DNA of 64,000 bases from Rosa chinensis (GCF_002994745.2 NC_037092.1:71957823-72021822); one strand, 5' to 3'. Shown: positions 49,213-61,721, numbered from the stretch's first letter. Notes: generated from the letters alone by a model not told the origin. Translations and numbers: made by a program.

Positions 49213-50251
49213 TATGTTGCAATATAAATAAGGCCATACAATGGATCCTCTGTGTGTGAGGTTTTCTTAAATTCTCTCTGTTATTCATTTGTCTTTCACT
49301 TATTGCTTAGAGTATGGTTCTAACCGTAGGATTTTGAATATCAACATCTGAAACACATGTACCTGTATGAATCATCAGTGTAGGTGTTTCCTCACAACAT
49401 CTATATAGCTCCTTAATTTAGGATGGGAAATTTGGACGAATCACAAGACTAGTACGCTGGCTAGTATGTTGGAAATTCCTAAGATGGTGCAGATGAATCC
49501 CCTTTGAAACCAAATGTGAGTAGACAGATCGAACAGAATTCAAGTTCAAGTTAGTATGAATGACAAATATTGTGATAATACTTAGAGGTTCATCGAGTCA
49601 AAAGTGACAAAGTTGATCTTCTACATTTAAATTCTTCATTTATTTATTTTTAGTTTCACGTCATAATCGTTTTGACGTCGTATATAACCTGAGAGCATGT
49701 CCACCGGCCTGTTCATATGACCCAATTCTGACAGGACAGAAAATTCATTTCCTGTGGCAATTCGGAGCCCGGTCTGTTAGTGACCTAGGGCTTGGGTAGG
49801 GAGAAAGATTGACCCAGCATGTGCGATTTTTTTATTGTGCAGTGGAAGGACGTGAATAAAAAATTCTAAAAATTATAAAAAATTCTCGATAAATAAATAA
49901 ATACCATATCTTTTACCTCATATATTCAACAAAAAAAAAAAAAAACTTCATGGTTGCACACAAGTTTTTTCTTCCTTCTCCTAATATCTTTGATCTCCCC
50001 AAATTTTTGGTTTCCAATGTAGACATATAAGGCCTAGATCTTGCTTGAAATAGTGCTCAAGCTAGAACAAGATGAGGTTTTATGAAAGACATTCAATTGT
50101 GCAAGTCTTGTAAAATTTTTAGCCAAAATCCGACTTTGGGTAAAGATCGTATGAAAGATGATATATGGGTGGGTGTTTATAAACATCATGCCGAAAATTA
50201 GAGTGGAAGACGGGAAGATGACCAATCAAGTCAAGCTTTTATCAATAGGTG
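49213..50251. other. Intergenic DNA
   Basis: No gene or bounded repeat recognised. AT-rich, with a short poly(A) run near 49930. Confidence 0.45.
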
Positions 50252-51648
50252 AAATTTTTTGGGGTTTTTTATTTCAACGGTGTCTGGACACTTGGGAGAC
50301 TTTTAAAATGATACCTGAACTTACAATGTTATCAATATGATACCTGTACTCATTTTTTCTTATCAACGTCATACCTCTGTCTATTTTCCATCACGGTGCC
50401 ATTAAATATGAGCACGTGACTAGATTTTCAGGGATAGAATTGTCATTTGAGTCCAACTTATTATTAAAAGAAAATTTTAAAAAATTACAGATGACTCCTC
50501 ATCTCCTTCGACTACATGAAGAAAACGACGAGGATATCCTCAGCCCCACCGTCTCCTCCACCACCACACAAACCCTAGACACCACCATATCCCCGATTAC
50601 ACCAGCATCGTTGGGAGAAGGGGCGGCGGAGACTTCGAGGACGAAGATGGTGAAGGACGACGACTCCGATCAACAACCGAAACCAACCCATCATCACTCT
50701 CCTCATCGAAATCCAAGTTTTCTATGACCCAAAACAAGTTTTCAGGAACCCTTTGCTCCTAATCCCATGTAAAGCTTCGAACTTCAACCTTCCAAAGCTT
50801 CAAAACTTATTCTGTAAAGCTTCAAAATATTTCAAATTCCAAATTCCCAATTCCCAGATCAACATATTTTAAAGCTACCAAACCTAGTTGGTTGGGCCAT
50901 GTCTCACAATCCCTGCAAGCTGTTAGTGAAGCCAAAAAAAGGGATTGATTTCTCACAGCTCGTGATGAGATAAAAAGACAGAATATGTTGAAAGAGAGAT
51001 TTTTTTGTCATATTTTGGTGTTTGCTTGATTTTGGTCAATTGTCAATTATGGTGTTGGGGTTTTGAAAGGACTTGGAGTTGAACAGTGATATCCTTTGAG
51101 GGAGCCCAGCATAAAAAGTGACCAGAGGAACTGAAATTTCCCAGAAATTGCTGTGAAATTTACAAGAATCAAAAGATGGGGGAGGTGAATTGGTATATTC
51201 ACTAATCGAAAATTTGAAAATATCATGGGCAAATTGGTGCACCGCTAACATCCCATTCCTCACTAGGCCGTGATTTGATCTGGTTCTGTCTGTGATCGAT
51301 CTATGGAAAGAGTTTAGGAGGAAGACGACCAGAGGCGGAGAGGGTAGAGGAAGAAGACGATAGGTAGGTGGGTAGGGAAAAAAAAAATTGATAATATAAA
51401 AATACTAAAATGTCAGATATAGCCCTACAGTTAGGGCAAATTAGTCTTTTTGTCATCATTTAGTGCCTCACATGCTTCACACATGATTGGACTAACGACA
51501 CTATGACGGAAAATGGACGGAGGTATAACATTGATAAGAAAAAATGAGTCCAGGTATCATATTGATAACATTATAAGTTCATGTATCATTTTAAAAGTCT
51601 CATAAGTGTCCAGACACTGTTGAAGTAAAAAAACCCAAATTTTTTTTA
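50252..51648. mobile_element. Long-TIR DNA transposon (MULE-like), 1.4 kb
   Basis: Inverted arms of about 170 bp. The left (50252-50420) holds TTTCAACGGTGTCTGGACAC and ATGATACCTGAACTTA; the right (about 51470-51648) holds the inverse, GTGTCCAGACACTGTTGAA. Arm identity is high but not perfect. Between them is a less AT-rich segment with a frame (50416-50727: HLLRLHEENDEDILSPT, then Thr/Ser-rich) that may be captured gene sequence. No transposase. Long TIRs plus a gene-like interior suggest a Pack-MULE, but I could not fix a 9-bp target duplication. Confidence 0.6.
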
Positions 51649-51651
51649 AGT

Positions 51652-52086
51652 TGAACTCTATGTTAGGCATTGTTCAATTAGAGAAACTCTTATCAATAAT
51701 ACAAGCAGAGAGGATCCATGCACCAAGGGTCACTTGCATCAATGATGATCTCAACAGCGTGCAAATGATCACATGGACACTATGCTCGACAAATACAGGT
51801 GTGCAACGAATGGGGATTTAAGGTTTTTGGCTTTTGGTTTCTTGAAACTATGGCTAAAGCTCGTGCTGATAACGTGTTTAAGGGAAAATGATGAAAAGAG
51901 AATAGTTATATCTTTCATTGATAATAGAAGCCTCTATATATAAATGATATGATTAGTACAAAATCTTTGAGTACAAGGAATCCTATTCTAATTAAGACCA
52001 GGAATCTAGAATAATCTTCTCCAATTGCAACAATGGAAAGTAATCATAGTTTGACAATGCACACATAAATTGAATATCCTTCAACA
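51652..52086 (-). mobile_element. Copia 5' end fragment (LTR, primer site, start of interior)
   Basis: On the - strand an LTR of 212 bp (52086-51875) starts TGTTGAAGGATATTC, holds a TATATATAGAGGCTTC promoter-like stretch, and ends CTTAAACA. It is followed by CGTTATCAGCACGAGC, the same kind of primer site as in the 37578 copia. About 220 bp of interior follow, then homology ends at the long-TIR element. It lies about 80 bp past the ZIP stop codon. Confidence 0.65.
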
Positions 52087-52166
52087 CGATCAACCTATAT
52101 CGGACCATTCTTATTTTTCCACAAATGCAACACAACCAAATTTGTTCATAGTTAGCTAGCACTTCA

Positions 52167-53776
52167 TTAATCCCAGATCATAACTACTGCTATGACTCCC
52201 ACCCCAAGAAGCACAGCAAGGAACTTGAAAGCAGGAGTGTCAAAGTAACATTTGGTTTGTGGTTTAAACCCATTGGCTATGAGGTGGTTGATTGCAAAGT
52301 AGACAAAAACCCCACAAGCAAGTCCCATGGAAATTGCATAGATCCAATCAGCTACAGCTCCTTGAGTTGTGGCATCAATGGCAATCCCTATGCCTACTCC
52401 AATGGGACTAGAAACAGCGAAAGCAAAAGAATAAGCTGCAGTTACTAGAAATGCTCTCTTTGGTAGCATCCTCAGTAATGCAATTCCCATTGCAACGGCT
52501 GCAAAAATCTTGTGTAATGATATTGTCCATAGATTCCTCCATGCATCTGCCTTTGTATCTGCAATGTTACAAACATATAGACAACTGGTTTTTTGTGGAG
52601 ATGATCCTTAAAAAAATTGATCAATTCACAGTATTAAATATTAATGGATCGAGAGGAACAAACTATGTAATATACCCAAAAATGTTCACAAAATTCAAGT
52701 TCATGTACGTATTAATAGGGAGCTAATTAAACCCTAAATCCTAAACTTTGAACATGCATGTTCATGGCCTCGATCAAGGTCGCATGTATGGAGTAGGCAT
52801 CTAAACTTGCGAAAGCAATAGATACTAAACAGACGGAGTTTATAACTGTATATATGCATAGTGTAGTATTTTCTTATCAAACATCTGGCTATTACATGCT
52901 ATCAGATGGTTTATATGAAATTTGAACCATAAATTCAAAGAAAAACTAACCTGATCAGTTATACACAATAGCTACTGAAAAAGCTATAAGTGGGCACATA
53001 TTAATATATGGATAAGATGCGAGTAAGCCCTTGAATTTCATGGAGGATAGGGAAATAATTAGGTTAGTGAATCGATTCCCTTTGTTGTAACCAAAAAAGA
53101 CAAAAATATGATGCGAGTAAATTAAAACTACTGAAAAGTACCTGCAACTCCAACAGCAATACCCTCAAAAATTGAATGGAAACAAACACAGGGCAAGAAT
53201 AAGAAGTATGGTGTCTCCAAAAGAAGTTGTCTTCAAGAAAACTGGGTTGACCCCATCTCCAATTGGAACTTCCTTGTCCTCATGCTCCACATCAACCCTT
53301 CCCTCCTCCACTTCAACTCTAGCTTCTGTTTCACTAGACCTCGTCACAAGCATAACCACGCAATCGCCAAACATGGTTAGCATATAACCAGCCGAAGCTA
53401 GCATGAATGCGAAAGGGTACGTTTTGGTCGTAAGGCCTCCGAATGTCTCAGCTGAATCGCTCAAGAAGTGCATCAAAGAGGCACCGAGAAAAACACCACC
53501 CGCAAATTGAGTGCCCAAGAGAAGAAAGTTTTCATTCCATCGATAAAAATATGGAGAGATACCACCAATGAAGGTGGTCAAGAGTAAAATTATCAGACAC
53601 CATACTTTCACCAACAGCAAACTTTTCGAATGCAGAACTTCGTGCTCGTCGCTGCTGCTATTGCTGTCATGGTCTTCGCCTCCATGACCATTAATTAGGA
53701 GCGGTTGCAGGAGTAGAAGCACACAAAGTGAGATAGAGGTTGACTTGAGAGTCTTGCTGAAAAAAGTGGAAGCCAT
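52167..53776 (-). pseudogene. ZIP family metal transporter, frameshifted allele
   Basis: Two exons, 53776-53142 and 52558-52167, with a GT-AG intron of 583 bp. Apart from one lesion it encodes a 340-residue ZIP protein of the AtZIP2/AtZIP11 type: a signal-like N-terminus, [53 protein letters not shown] (TM5 metal site), [13 protein letters not shown] and a C-terminus ending VMIWD. Such proteins carry Zn or related divalent metals across the plasma membrane. The break: TGTT is doubled at 53181-53188, four extra bases that shift the frame at the TM4 metal-binding signature, so translation stops at 53165-53167 after 203 residues. Exon lengths sum to 1,027 nt, i.e. 1,023 plus 4. All later exon sequence is otherwise conserved, so the lesion is recent, or an assembly error. 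The start is MASTFF; the in-frame codons before it hold no ATG. Confidence 0.85.
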
Positions 53777-54665
53777 GATGAGTTTGATGAAGTTCCTATC
53801 CCAACCCAATAATGGCTTCTGATTGGTTTCTTGTATACTTGGCGGTATAAATGGGCAAATTACAAATTAAACAACAGCTAGCAAAGGACATCATCATCCA
53901 GTTCTACTTTTCTCTTTCTAGTACAACATTGACTTTATTCGAAGATCGTATAACACTGTACTGCACAATAGTTTATCGTGTATCCTGAGATGAGTTCAGA
54001 GAGAGCACAATTGGTCCGGCTAAAATTAAATACCGACTAATTGACTAATCAAAAATCAATCATGCACCATAAACTATTAAACTTTGATATAATACCAAAT
54101 CTGTGGAATTATCTATTAATTTCACTTCTTACCCCTCACATCACCCATGATTGACCTCTTATATTTCCTTCTTGTTCATGTACGAGACAGATCAAAATCA
54201 CCCGCAACTGCTCAAGCAGCCTCTGTATGCATTTATATTATCAAGTCTCGTACATAGACAAAAATTAAAACTGAAACACGTCCTTTTTTGAGTTAGTTCA
54301 CTTCAAATTCAAAATTAATGCCCTATATTAGATGTAATCCACAAGTATTTTTTTTTTCTTACGATCCAATGACTCATCTGCCACAGAGGATTACTTTCTT
54401 ATTTTTGCATGTTGACTCAGCAGAGCGTATTGATGATATATGTTGTCATCCTATTCTATCATTAATATTAATTTCTTTTAATGATGATTTTTTTCTTATC
54501 ACAATTTATTATAATGGTGCATTTAAGATTTTGTCAACTCATTATTGAAAGTTCCTTGAACGACTCCTTACATATAATCTATAATTACTTTGAGTATTCT
54601 TCTCCTATTCATTTTGTATTTTCTCCTCCCATATTGATCCTTTCATCTTCTTGATCTACTTCTTT
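53777..54665. other. Upstream region of the ZIP gene, intergenic
   Basis: No coding frame is recognised. The ZIP promoter should lie in the first few hundred bases, but I found no convincing TATA box. The right end is bounded by the CACTA element. Confidence 0.45.
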
Positions 54666-54679
54666 CACTACTAGCAAAA

Positions 54680-55210
54680 TAACAACACACACGGATTTAC
54701 TGTAGTTAAAAGCCACAGATATCCGTGTGAAATAGAAATACTGACAGAAATCCGTGTGAAATGAGCATAATGGGGCCCACAATAATTTATACAATAATAA
54801 TATCAACGGATATCCGTGTGAATAAACAACAGTCACAGATATCTGTGTAAAAACAAAAACATTTTCACAAGGATATCTGTGTGAAAAACAATTCACACGG
54901 ATTTCTGTATGTATTATAAATTAGTTTATTTCGAAATCATTAATTTTTTATGTTATGTGAATTATGGAGGGACGGATTTCCGTTACAATAAGTATTTGAT
55001 ACAGATTTCTGTGTGAAATGAGTAATAAACACGGATTTCCGTGTGAAAATGTTGACACAGTAATCCGTGTAAAAAAGCCAAAAAGGAGACTACACACAGA
55101 AATCTGTGTGAATAAACAACAGTAACTGATGTCTGTGTAAAAACTAAAACCTTTTCACACGGATATCTGTGTGAAAATAACAATTAGCTACAAAATTCCG
55201 TGTGAAAAAG
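54680..55210. repeat. Subterminal palindromic repeats, left end
   Basis: Many copies of a motif around CACGGATATCCGTGTGAAA, or with TTT in the middle, occur in both orientations, alternating with ACAACAGTAACTGATGTCTG-like spacers. Many arms are mutated, which gives variants such as CAGAAATCTGTGTGAA. Confidence 0.85.
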
Positions 55211-57770
55211 TATAGGTGTATATAAGGTTGACCATTTATTTGATATCGAAATAACGGCGGATTGAGTTAATTTTTTTTACACAATATCTATTAATACACT
55301 ATAAATAGATGGGTAATGTCAAATTTATTGATTTTCAATTTTGATTTACTGGCTCGCACCAAATTCTTATATGTCTACTAATGTGGTATAACTAGTTTAT
55401 TAGTTGTCAAGAAAAGTATACATTTCATGAGCAACAATGTGGAGCAAATAGATTTTATCAAAATCGACCGTTGGATGTTGTCATGATTAGAATAAATAGT
55501 TATGGTCAAAATTTCAGCTATTTTTGTTATCGTTTACGTCTCGATCTACTATATCAACCCTTAACCCTAAATACCACATAAAACTAATATGCTCATAACC
55601 ACTCATTCGCAACTTATTTTTTCGATCTGTCAGCTCTCATACTCTCATGAATATGAGGTATACCAAATAATTTAAAAATTTTGAAAAGTTTATCTCCTCG
55701 TGGTTTTACTCCTCTTAGGGAAGTATATGTGTATATAAGGTTAACTACTTTATTTGATATTGAAAGAACGGCGGATTGAGTTAATTTTTTTACACCATAC
55801 CTATTAATACGCTATAAATAGATGGGTAATGTGGTCTTTATCAATTTTTAATTTTTATTTTTAGATTGTACAAAATTATTATATGTCTACTAATGTGGTA
55901 TAACTAGTTTATTAGTTATAATGAAAAGTATACCTTCCATAAGCAACAATGCGTAGGAAATAGACTTTATCCAAATCGACCATAGGATGTTATCATGATA
56001 AGAATAAATGGTTGTGTTAAAAATTTCAGCTATTTTCGTCGTCGTTTGGGTTTCGATCTAGTTGGTCAACCCTAAACCTTAAATACTACATAAAACTAAT
56101 ATGCTCATAACCGCTCACTCGTAACTTATTTTTTTGATCTGTAAACTCTCATGCTCTCATGGGTAGAAGCTATATCAACTAATGTAAAAATTTATGAAAT
56201 TTTATCTCCTCAAGGGTCGGCTCCCCTTCGGGAAGTAGAAGCGTTTAAAGGGTTGACCGGTTTATGTAATAAGTATTTGATACAGATTTATGTGTGAAAT
56301 GAGTAATACACACGGATTTCCATGTGAAAATGTTGACACAGATATCCGTGTGAAAAGAACAATTAGCTACAGAATTCCGTGTGAAAAAGGAGACTACATA
56401 CAGAAATCCGTGTGAATAAACAATAGTAACAGATGTCTGTGTAAAAACTAAAACATTTTCACACGAATATCCGTGTGAAAAGAACAATTAGCTACAGAAT
56501 TCAGTGTGAAAAAGGAGACTACACACAGAAATCCGTGTGAATAAACAATAGTAACAGATGTCTGTGTAAAAACTAAAACTTTTTCACAGAGATATCCTTG
56601 TGAAAAGAACAATTAGCTACAAAATTCCGTGTGAAAAAGTATAGGTGTATATAAGGTTGACCACTTATTTGATATCGAAATAACGGCGGATTGAGTTAGT
56701 TTTTTTACACAATACCTATTAATACACTATAAATAGATGGGTAATGTCAAATTTATTGATTTTCAATTTTTATTTTTTGGTTCGCACGAAAATTCTTATA
56801 TGTCTACTAATGTGGTATAACTAGTTGTAATGAAAAGTATACCTTCTATGAGAAACAATGTGGAGGAAATAGACTTTATCAAAATCGACCGTTGGATGTT
56901 GTCATGATTAGAATAAATAGTTATGGACAAAATTTCAACTATTTTTGTTATCGTTTAGGTCTCGATCTACTGGATCAACCCTGAATCCTAAATACCACAT
57001 AAAATTAATATGCTCATAACCGCTCATTCGCAACTTATTTTTTCGATCTGTCAGCTCTCATACTCTCACGAATATGAGGTGTACCAAATAATGTACAAAT
57101 TTTGAAAAGTTTATCTCCTCGTGGTTTAACTCCCCTTAGGGAAGTATATGTGTATATAAAGTTAACCACTTCATTTGATATTGAAAGAACGGCGGATTGA
57201 GTTTATTTTTTACACCATACCTATTAATACGCTATAAATAGATGGGTAATGTCAAATTTATCAATTTTCAATTTTTATTTTTTGGATTGCACAAAATTCT
57301 TATGTCTACTAATGTGGTATAACTAGTTTATTAGTTATAATGAAAAGTATACATTCCATAAGCAACAATGCGTAGGAAATAGACTTTATCAAAATCGACC
57401 GTAGGATGTGATCATGATAAGAATAAATGGTTGTGTTCAAAATTTCAGCTATTTTCGTCGTCGTTTGGGTTTCAATCTAGTAGGTCAACCCTAAACTTTA
57501 AATACTACATAAAACTAATATGCTCATAACCGCTCACTCGTAACTTATTTTTTTGATCTGTAAACTCTCATGGTCTCATGGGTAGAAGCTATATCAACTA
57601 ATGTAAAAATTTCTGAAATTTTATCTCCTCAAGGGTCGGCTCCCCTTAGGGAAGTAGAAGCATTTAAAGGGTTGACCGGTTTATTTAATGTCAAAATAAC
57701 GGTGGATCAGGTTAATTTTTTTACACAATATCTATTAATACGCTATAAATAGATGGGTAATGCCAAATTT
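55211..57770 (+). repeat. Direct repeats of about 510 bp (A and B variants)
   Basis: Units begin TATAGGTGTATATAAGGTTG (A: 55211, 56641) or TATATGTGTATATAAGGTTA (B: about 55724, 57142). A partial unit starts near 57653. Each holds AACGGCGGATTGAG, then CTATAAATAGATGGGTAATG, then GTCTACTAATGTGGTATAAC and AAAATCGACCGTTGGATG-like blocks. The A-B pair occurs twice; between the pairs (56264-56640) lies another stretch of the palindromic motifs. Further copies are at 62391 and 63456. Confidence 0.88.
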
Positions 57771-57829
57771 ATTGAGAAATCGTTAAGTTTTTTATGTTAT
57801 GTGAATTATGGAGGGACAGATTTCCGTTA

Positions 57830-58480
57830 CAATAAGTTTTTGGTAATTGATTGCCTTGTGAAATGAGTAACACGCGAATATCAGTGTGAAATGTTAACAC
57901 GGATATCCGTGTGAAAAAGAACAATTAGCTACAGAATTCCGTGTGAAAAAGTCTATTAGAGACAGAATTCCGTGCAAACAATTGAATGACAATTGCATGT
58001 GTTACTCAGATAAATATACACGGATATCAGTTACAAATGTATAAGTATTTCACACGGATTTATGTGGAAAAATAACTTGAAAGAAAATTATTATCAATAA
58101 AAATATAAATTAATGACTAATTATTTAGTTTCAAAAAATAAGGGCGGGCTAATCAATTTATTCCCGCTCAATATTTGAATATTCCCACGGATGACTGTAG
58201 ATATTGTGTGACATGTTAACACGGAAATCCGTGTGAATAAATGACAGTAACAGATGTCTGTGTAAAAATTAAAACCTTTTGCACACGGATATCCGTATGG
58301 AAAGAACAATTAGCTACGGAATTCTGTGTGAATATATCTATTAGAGACAGAATTCCGTGTAAACAATTGACATGATAGTTATTAGTTACTGAGTTAAATA
58401 CACACGGATATCAGTTGCAATTGTGTGAGTATTTCACACGGATTTCCGTGTGAATTCTACGTATAATTAGCATATTGATC
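57830..58480. repeat. Second block of palindromic CACGGAT..ATCCGTG repeats
   Basis: Dense motifs such as TTAACACGGATATCCGTGTG and ATTTCACACGGATTTCCGTG mark the end of the repeat-rich left half. A CT-rich tract and gene-like sequence follow from 58500. Confidence 0.8.
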
Positions 58481-58499
58481 AAACACTACAGGAAAAAGG

Positions 58500-59360
58500 T
58501 AAATCTCTCTCTCTCTCTCATTTCAAAGAGTAAACCTCGCTGTCTCTCTCAACCTCCCCTGCACCGCCGCGATGATGCCGTACGACATTGATTGCGGGCT
58601 TTGTGGTTTCTGGGTATGTGAGCAAGTGAATATTAACTCAGTTGGGATACCAATTTTATTTCAAGAGTATTTCAAATGTTCAATTTCAATGACTTTTGTG
58701 TGCTAGTTTTGCATAGATGTTCCGATCTGTAGTGTTTTGGGCTGCCAAATATACTATCCCCATCTTTCTCTGATCTTGTAGATCTACATCTCTCCCTATA
58801 TATGCATTAGGCTTTCTTACTTAATTTTTCGTCTATTTCTGTTCATCTAGGTTCGTTAGTCTTAATTTTTCTTCTATTTGTGTTCATCTAGGTTCATTAG
58901 TTTATTTTTTATTTATTTAATGGTCTAGGTTGAGATTTATGATTTGTAAATGGTCAATGCAATCTGTCATCATGTTCTGTATTGATTTGTTATTGATGTT
59001 TAATGCAGAATTCAAAGGCTTGTTGTTGATACAATCACAAGGATTTGAATCAAATTTTCGTGACTTGAGTGAAGAAGGGCCTCTATATTAGCTTATCCCC
59101 ATTTGATGAATTGAAGTGATGTTCATTTAGATCAATTTGCGTTTGAGTATTCAGCAGTTATCATATTGTTGGTTGTTTTCATATTGTTGGTTCCTATGCT
59201 TAATCATTCTGCATTTTTATGTTACATGGCAATTGATTGCCTTATTCGAACCAACTAAATGTAAGGAAGAGCTTGAATATTTTGACATAGGTGTTTATTC
59301 TCACTGAATTGTGCAGCGGGTTCCAAGTTATCAGAAGAAGAGGCAGAGAATAGAAAGGTA
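58500..59360 (+). other. Exon-like pieces inside the CACTA element
   Basis: A (CT)n tract (58505-58520) is followed by an ATG at 58571 reading MMPYDIDCGLCGFW up to a donor GTATGTGAGC. Possible later exons follow: AATTCAAAGGCTTG after TTTAATGCAG (about 59009), and CGGGTTCCAAGTTATCAG.. AGAAAG then GTATAAT (about 59317-59357). This pattern suggests a captured or transposon-borne transcript, but the joined product is not recognised and no long frame results. Confidence 0.3.
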
Positions 59361-60059
59361 TAATATTTACATTGAATTGCTCATATATTATGTATATTCG
59401 TTATGGCCTTACAAATGTTGGCGAGAAGGAACAAAAGAAATGTTGAATTACTTACAAAATAGTAAAATTGAAATATAACGACATCTCTTTTATGACATAG
59501 TTGCATCTAACAAGCAAGGAATACATCTATACTATTCCTTGGTATATTTGAAATGCCATTGCGTCTGATTATAAGATTTGTTAGTGACATTGGTATATTT
59601 CCATGCGCTTCGAAGATTATATTGACAATCCACTTGTATGCATTACTACAGTTGATGCCACAGTGTCAAATACCCAAGTTGGTTCCGGGTAGTGAATAAT
59701 GTGATTGTCTTCAGAAGAAAGGTATAAATGCCTTTTCTTATTCATAATATCAGTAGCTTTGTTGATGCTTGATTGATGTGTTGTTGAGGCCTTTATATAT
59801 GTTGGTGTATTGATATGAAATAGCCTTGTTGAGGTCTTTATATATGTTGCTGGATTGATTGGAATAGCCTTATTGAGGTCTTTATATATGTTGCAGGACT
59901 GATTGAAATACCCTTGTAATTGGCCTCATTGATATGTTTATTGACCTTGGATTTTATGCATTTTTATATGCTTGATACATATGTTTAGGCTGCTGCGTGA
60001 TTGTTTAGAAAACCTTGAAATCCCTCAACATTTGAGAAGCTTAAAAATATATCACACAA

Positions 60060-60491
60060 CTCCATTGCAGTATCATAAGCTCCAGGCCTTTTGTAAAGTG
60101 ACTCCGTGAATACATCCTGTAGTTTTCACCTTTCATGCCGAACAACAAAGCCACGACCAGTTGCTCTGTACTTAGCCCCACCATGCAGGATTGTTCTCCC
60201 ATAGTAATGAACCTTTGTACCCAGTGAGAAAGTAAAGAAAATTGATGCTAGCTGCAGCTGCATTATTATCGTGTCCTCTAATGCAGTTCTGAACCCTCTT
60301 TCAAGTCCTATTTCCATGATCATGGGCAAGGACGTCAACAAACCTTATTGGACAACAGATTGTGAAGCCCTAGTTGTTTGTAGAGCATTATTTCCCCTTC
60401 TGGCAGCATAGGTCATAATTGTCTTCTCCATTCCACTCAATGAGAAGTAGAGTCTACCATACAGGAAAGAGTAGATTGTCATCACAACCAA
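60060..60491 (-). pseudogene. Captured callose synthase exon fragment
   Basis: Read on the - strand after an acceptor TTTTTCTTATGCAG, it gives LVVMTIYSFLYGRLYFSLSG, then GLLTSLPMIMEIGLERGF, IIMQLQLASIFFTFSLGT and RTILHGGAKYRATGRGFV, part of the glucan synthase domain and transmembrane region of plant callose synthases (GSL/CalS). A TAA (60345-60347) interrupts it between SQSVVQ and GLL. A deletion after VVRHE shifts the frame before ENYRMYSRSHFTKGLEL. Homology ends near 60060. The sequence in front of the acceptor looks intronic, so capture was from genomic DNA, not cDNA. One fragment cannot make an enzyme that polymerises beta-1,3-glucan. Confidence 0.88.
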
Positions 60492-61214
60492 CTGCATAAG
60501 AAAAATGATCATGCTAGTGACAAAATTTAATTCTAAACTGTCAAGATGTTCATTTAGATTATTTTTAAACATATGCTAGAATGATTTCACTAAGAATAGA
60601 AAAATATAATTTACACAGCAATTTTTGTTTCTAAATTTTGTGTATTTTGTATTTGTTGGCACTGCCTTTGACAAATTTCTTTTCCAGATACAGAGATTTA
60701 TTTGTTGGTAATTTTTTTTGTTTTTCCTTCTTTTGCCATGGTAATTAATTCAGATGTAAACACGAGGACATATTTAATGGGTTGATCTTTGTACCATTTT
60801 CTTTTCCTTCTATTGTTTTTTTGGTTGCCGAAAAGGTTGAAGTCAGATATTACGTCAAAAGAAAATTTATCAATTTTCAAGAAAGTACTAATATCCTAAC
60901 TTGGTTCTTTGGACAGCTCTGAGAGGACTGGATTTGCAGACTGGCTTTTTTCACCTTGAGGCAAATTATCTAGTTTTATGGTTATGTTTTTGCCTACTTT
61001 GAGTTAGTTCTCAAACAACAATGTAAATATCGAAAACTCCCTTGTTTTTGTAATCCAAGAATTTTGCTAGAAATGAAAAGAACATCTTGCTATGAATTAA
61101 AAGTTTTAATATTTTCGATTCGGTTGTGGATTTGTTCATTTTATTGTAAATATTTGAAATATATTTATTGTAGAAATTATTTGTTCAGATTGCAGATTAA
61201 TTAGTAATTATTTT

Positions 61215-61715
61215 TTTTAAATGCTGTCACTTTTACACACTGAAATCAGTGTGAGTTAGATTATATAAATTTCATACAAAAATCTGTGTCAATAATGTTA
61301 TAGGTTTTGACACAGAAATCAGTGTGAAATAGAGTTTTTATATTTGACACAGAAATCTGTGTGAAATACAGTTTACACATTTTGCACAAAAATCGGTGTG
61401 AAATATAACCTCACACAGAAATCCGTGTAAAATACAGTTTACACATTTCGCACAGAAATCCGTGTGAAATAGAGTTGTTCACACGGATTGCGTTCCATTC
61501 CGGTAATTTAGATTTATGGAATTATAGTGGGGCCCACGTTAGTATTTCACACGGACAACATAATCCGTGTGAGATGAGCATTACCCCCCCTCCAAACCGC
61601 ACGGTAACACCAATCTGTGCGTGTACTGTGTGTAAAGGCTATCACACACTAATATCCGTGTGTAAAAGTCTTATTACCCACAGATTAAAATCCGTGGGTA
61701 ATTGTTGTTTTGCTA
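61215..61715. repeat. Subterminal palindromic repeats, right end
   Basis: Motifs such as TTTGACACAGAAATCTGTGTG and CACAGAAATCCGTGTGAAAT (each a variant of the same palindrome) run up to the terminus TAGTG at 61717-61721, mirroring the left end. Confidence 0.85.
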
Positions 61716-61721
61716 TTAGTG

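Larger units (their letters stand above)
54666..61721. mobile_element. CACTA-type element, non-autonomous, gene-capturing
   Basis: The left end is CACTACTAGCAAAATAACAA (54666). The right end, read inverted, is CACTAATAGCAAAACAACAA (61721). A TTT trinucleotide flanks both sides, consistent with a 3-bp duplication. Both subterminal regions are packed with CACACGGATATCCGTGTG-type motifs in both orientations, as expected for transposase binding. The interior holds four full copies of a roughly 510-bp unit, a CT-rich leader-like tract (58505-58520) with exon-like pieces, and a captured callose synthase exon. No TNP2-type transposase is seen, so it depends on an autonomous partner. Confidence 0.8.

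Noticed and set aside
54680..58480. CRISPR-like array of short repeats
   Set aside because: Spacing is irregular, repeats occur in both orientations and the setting is a plant CACTA-type transposon; there are no cas genes.
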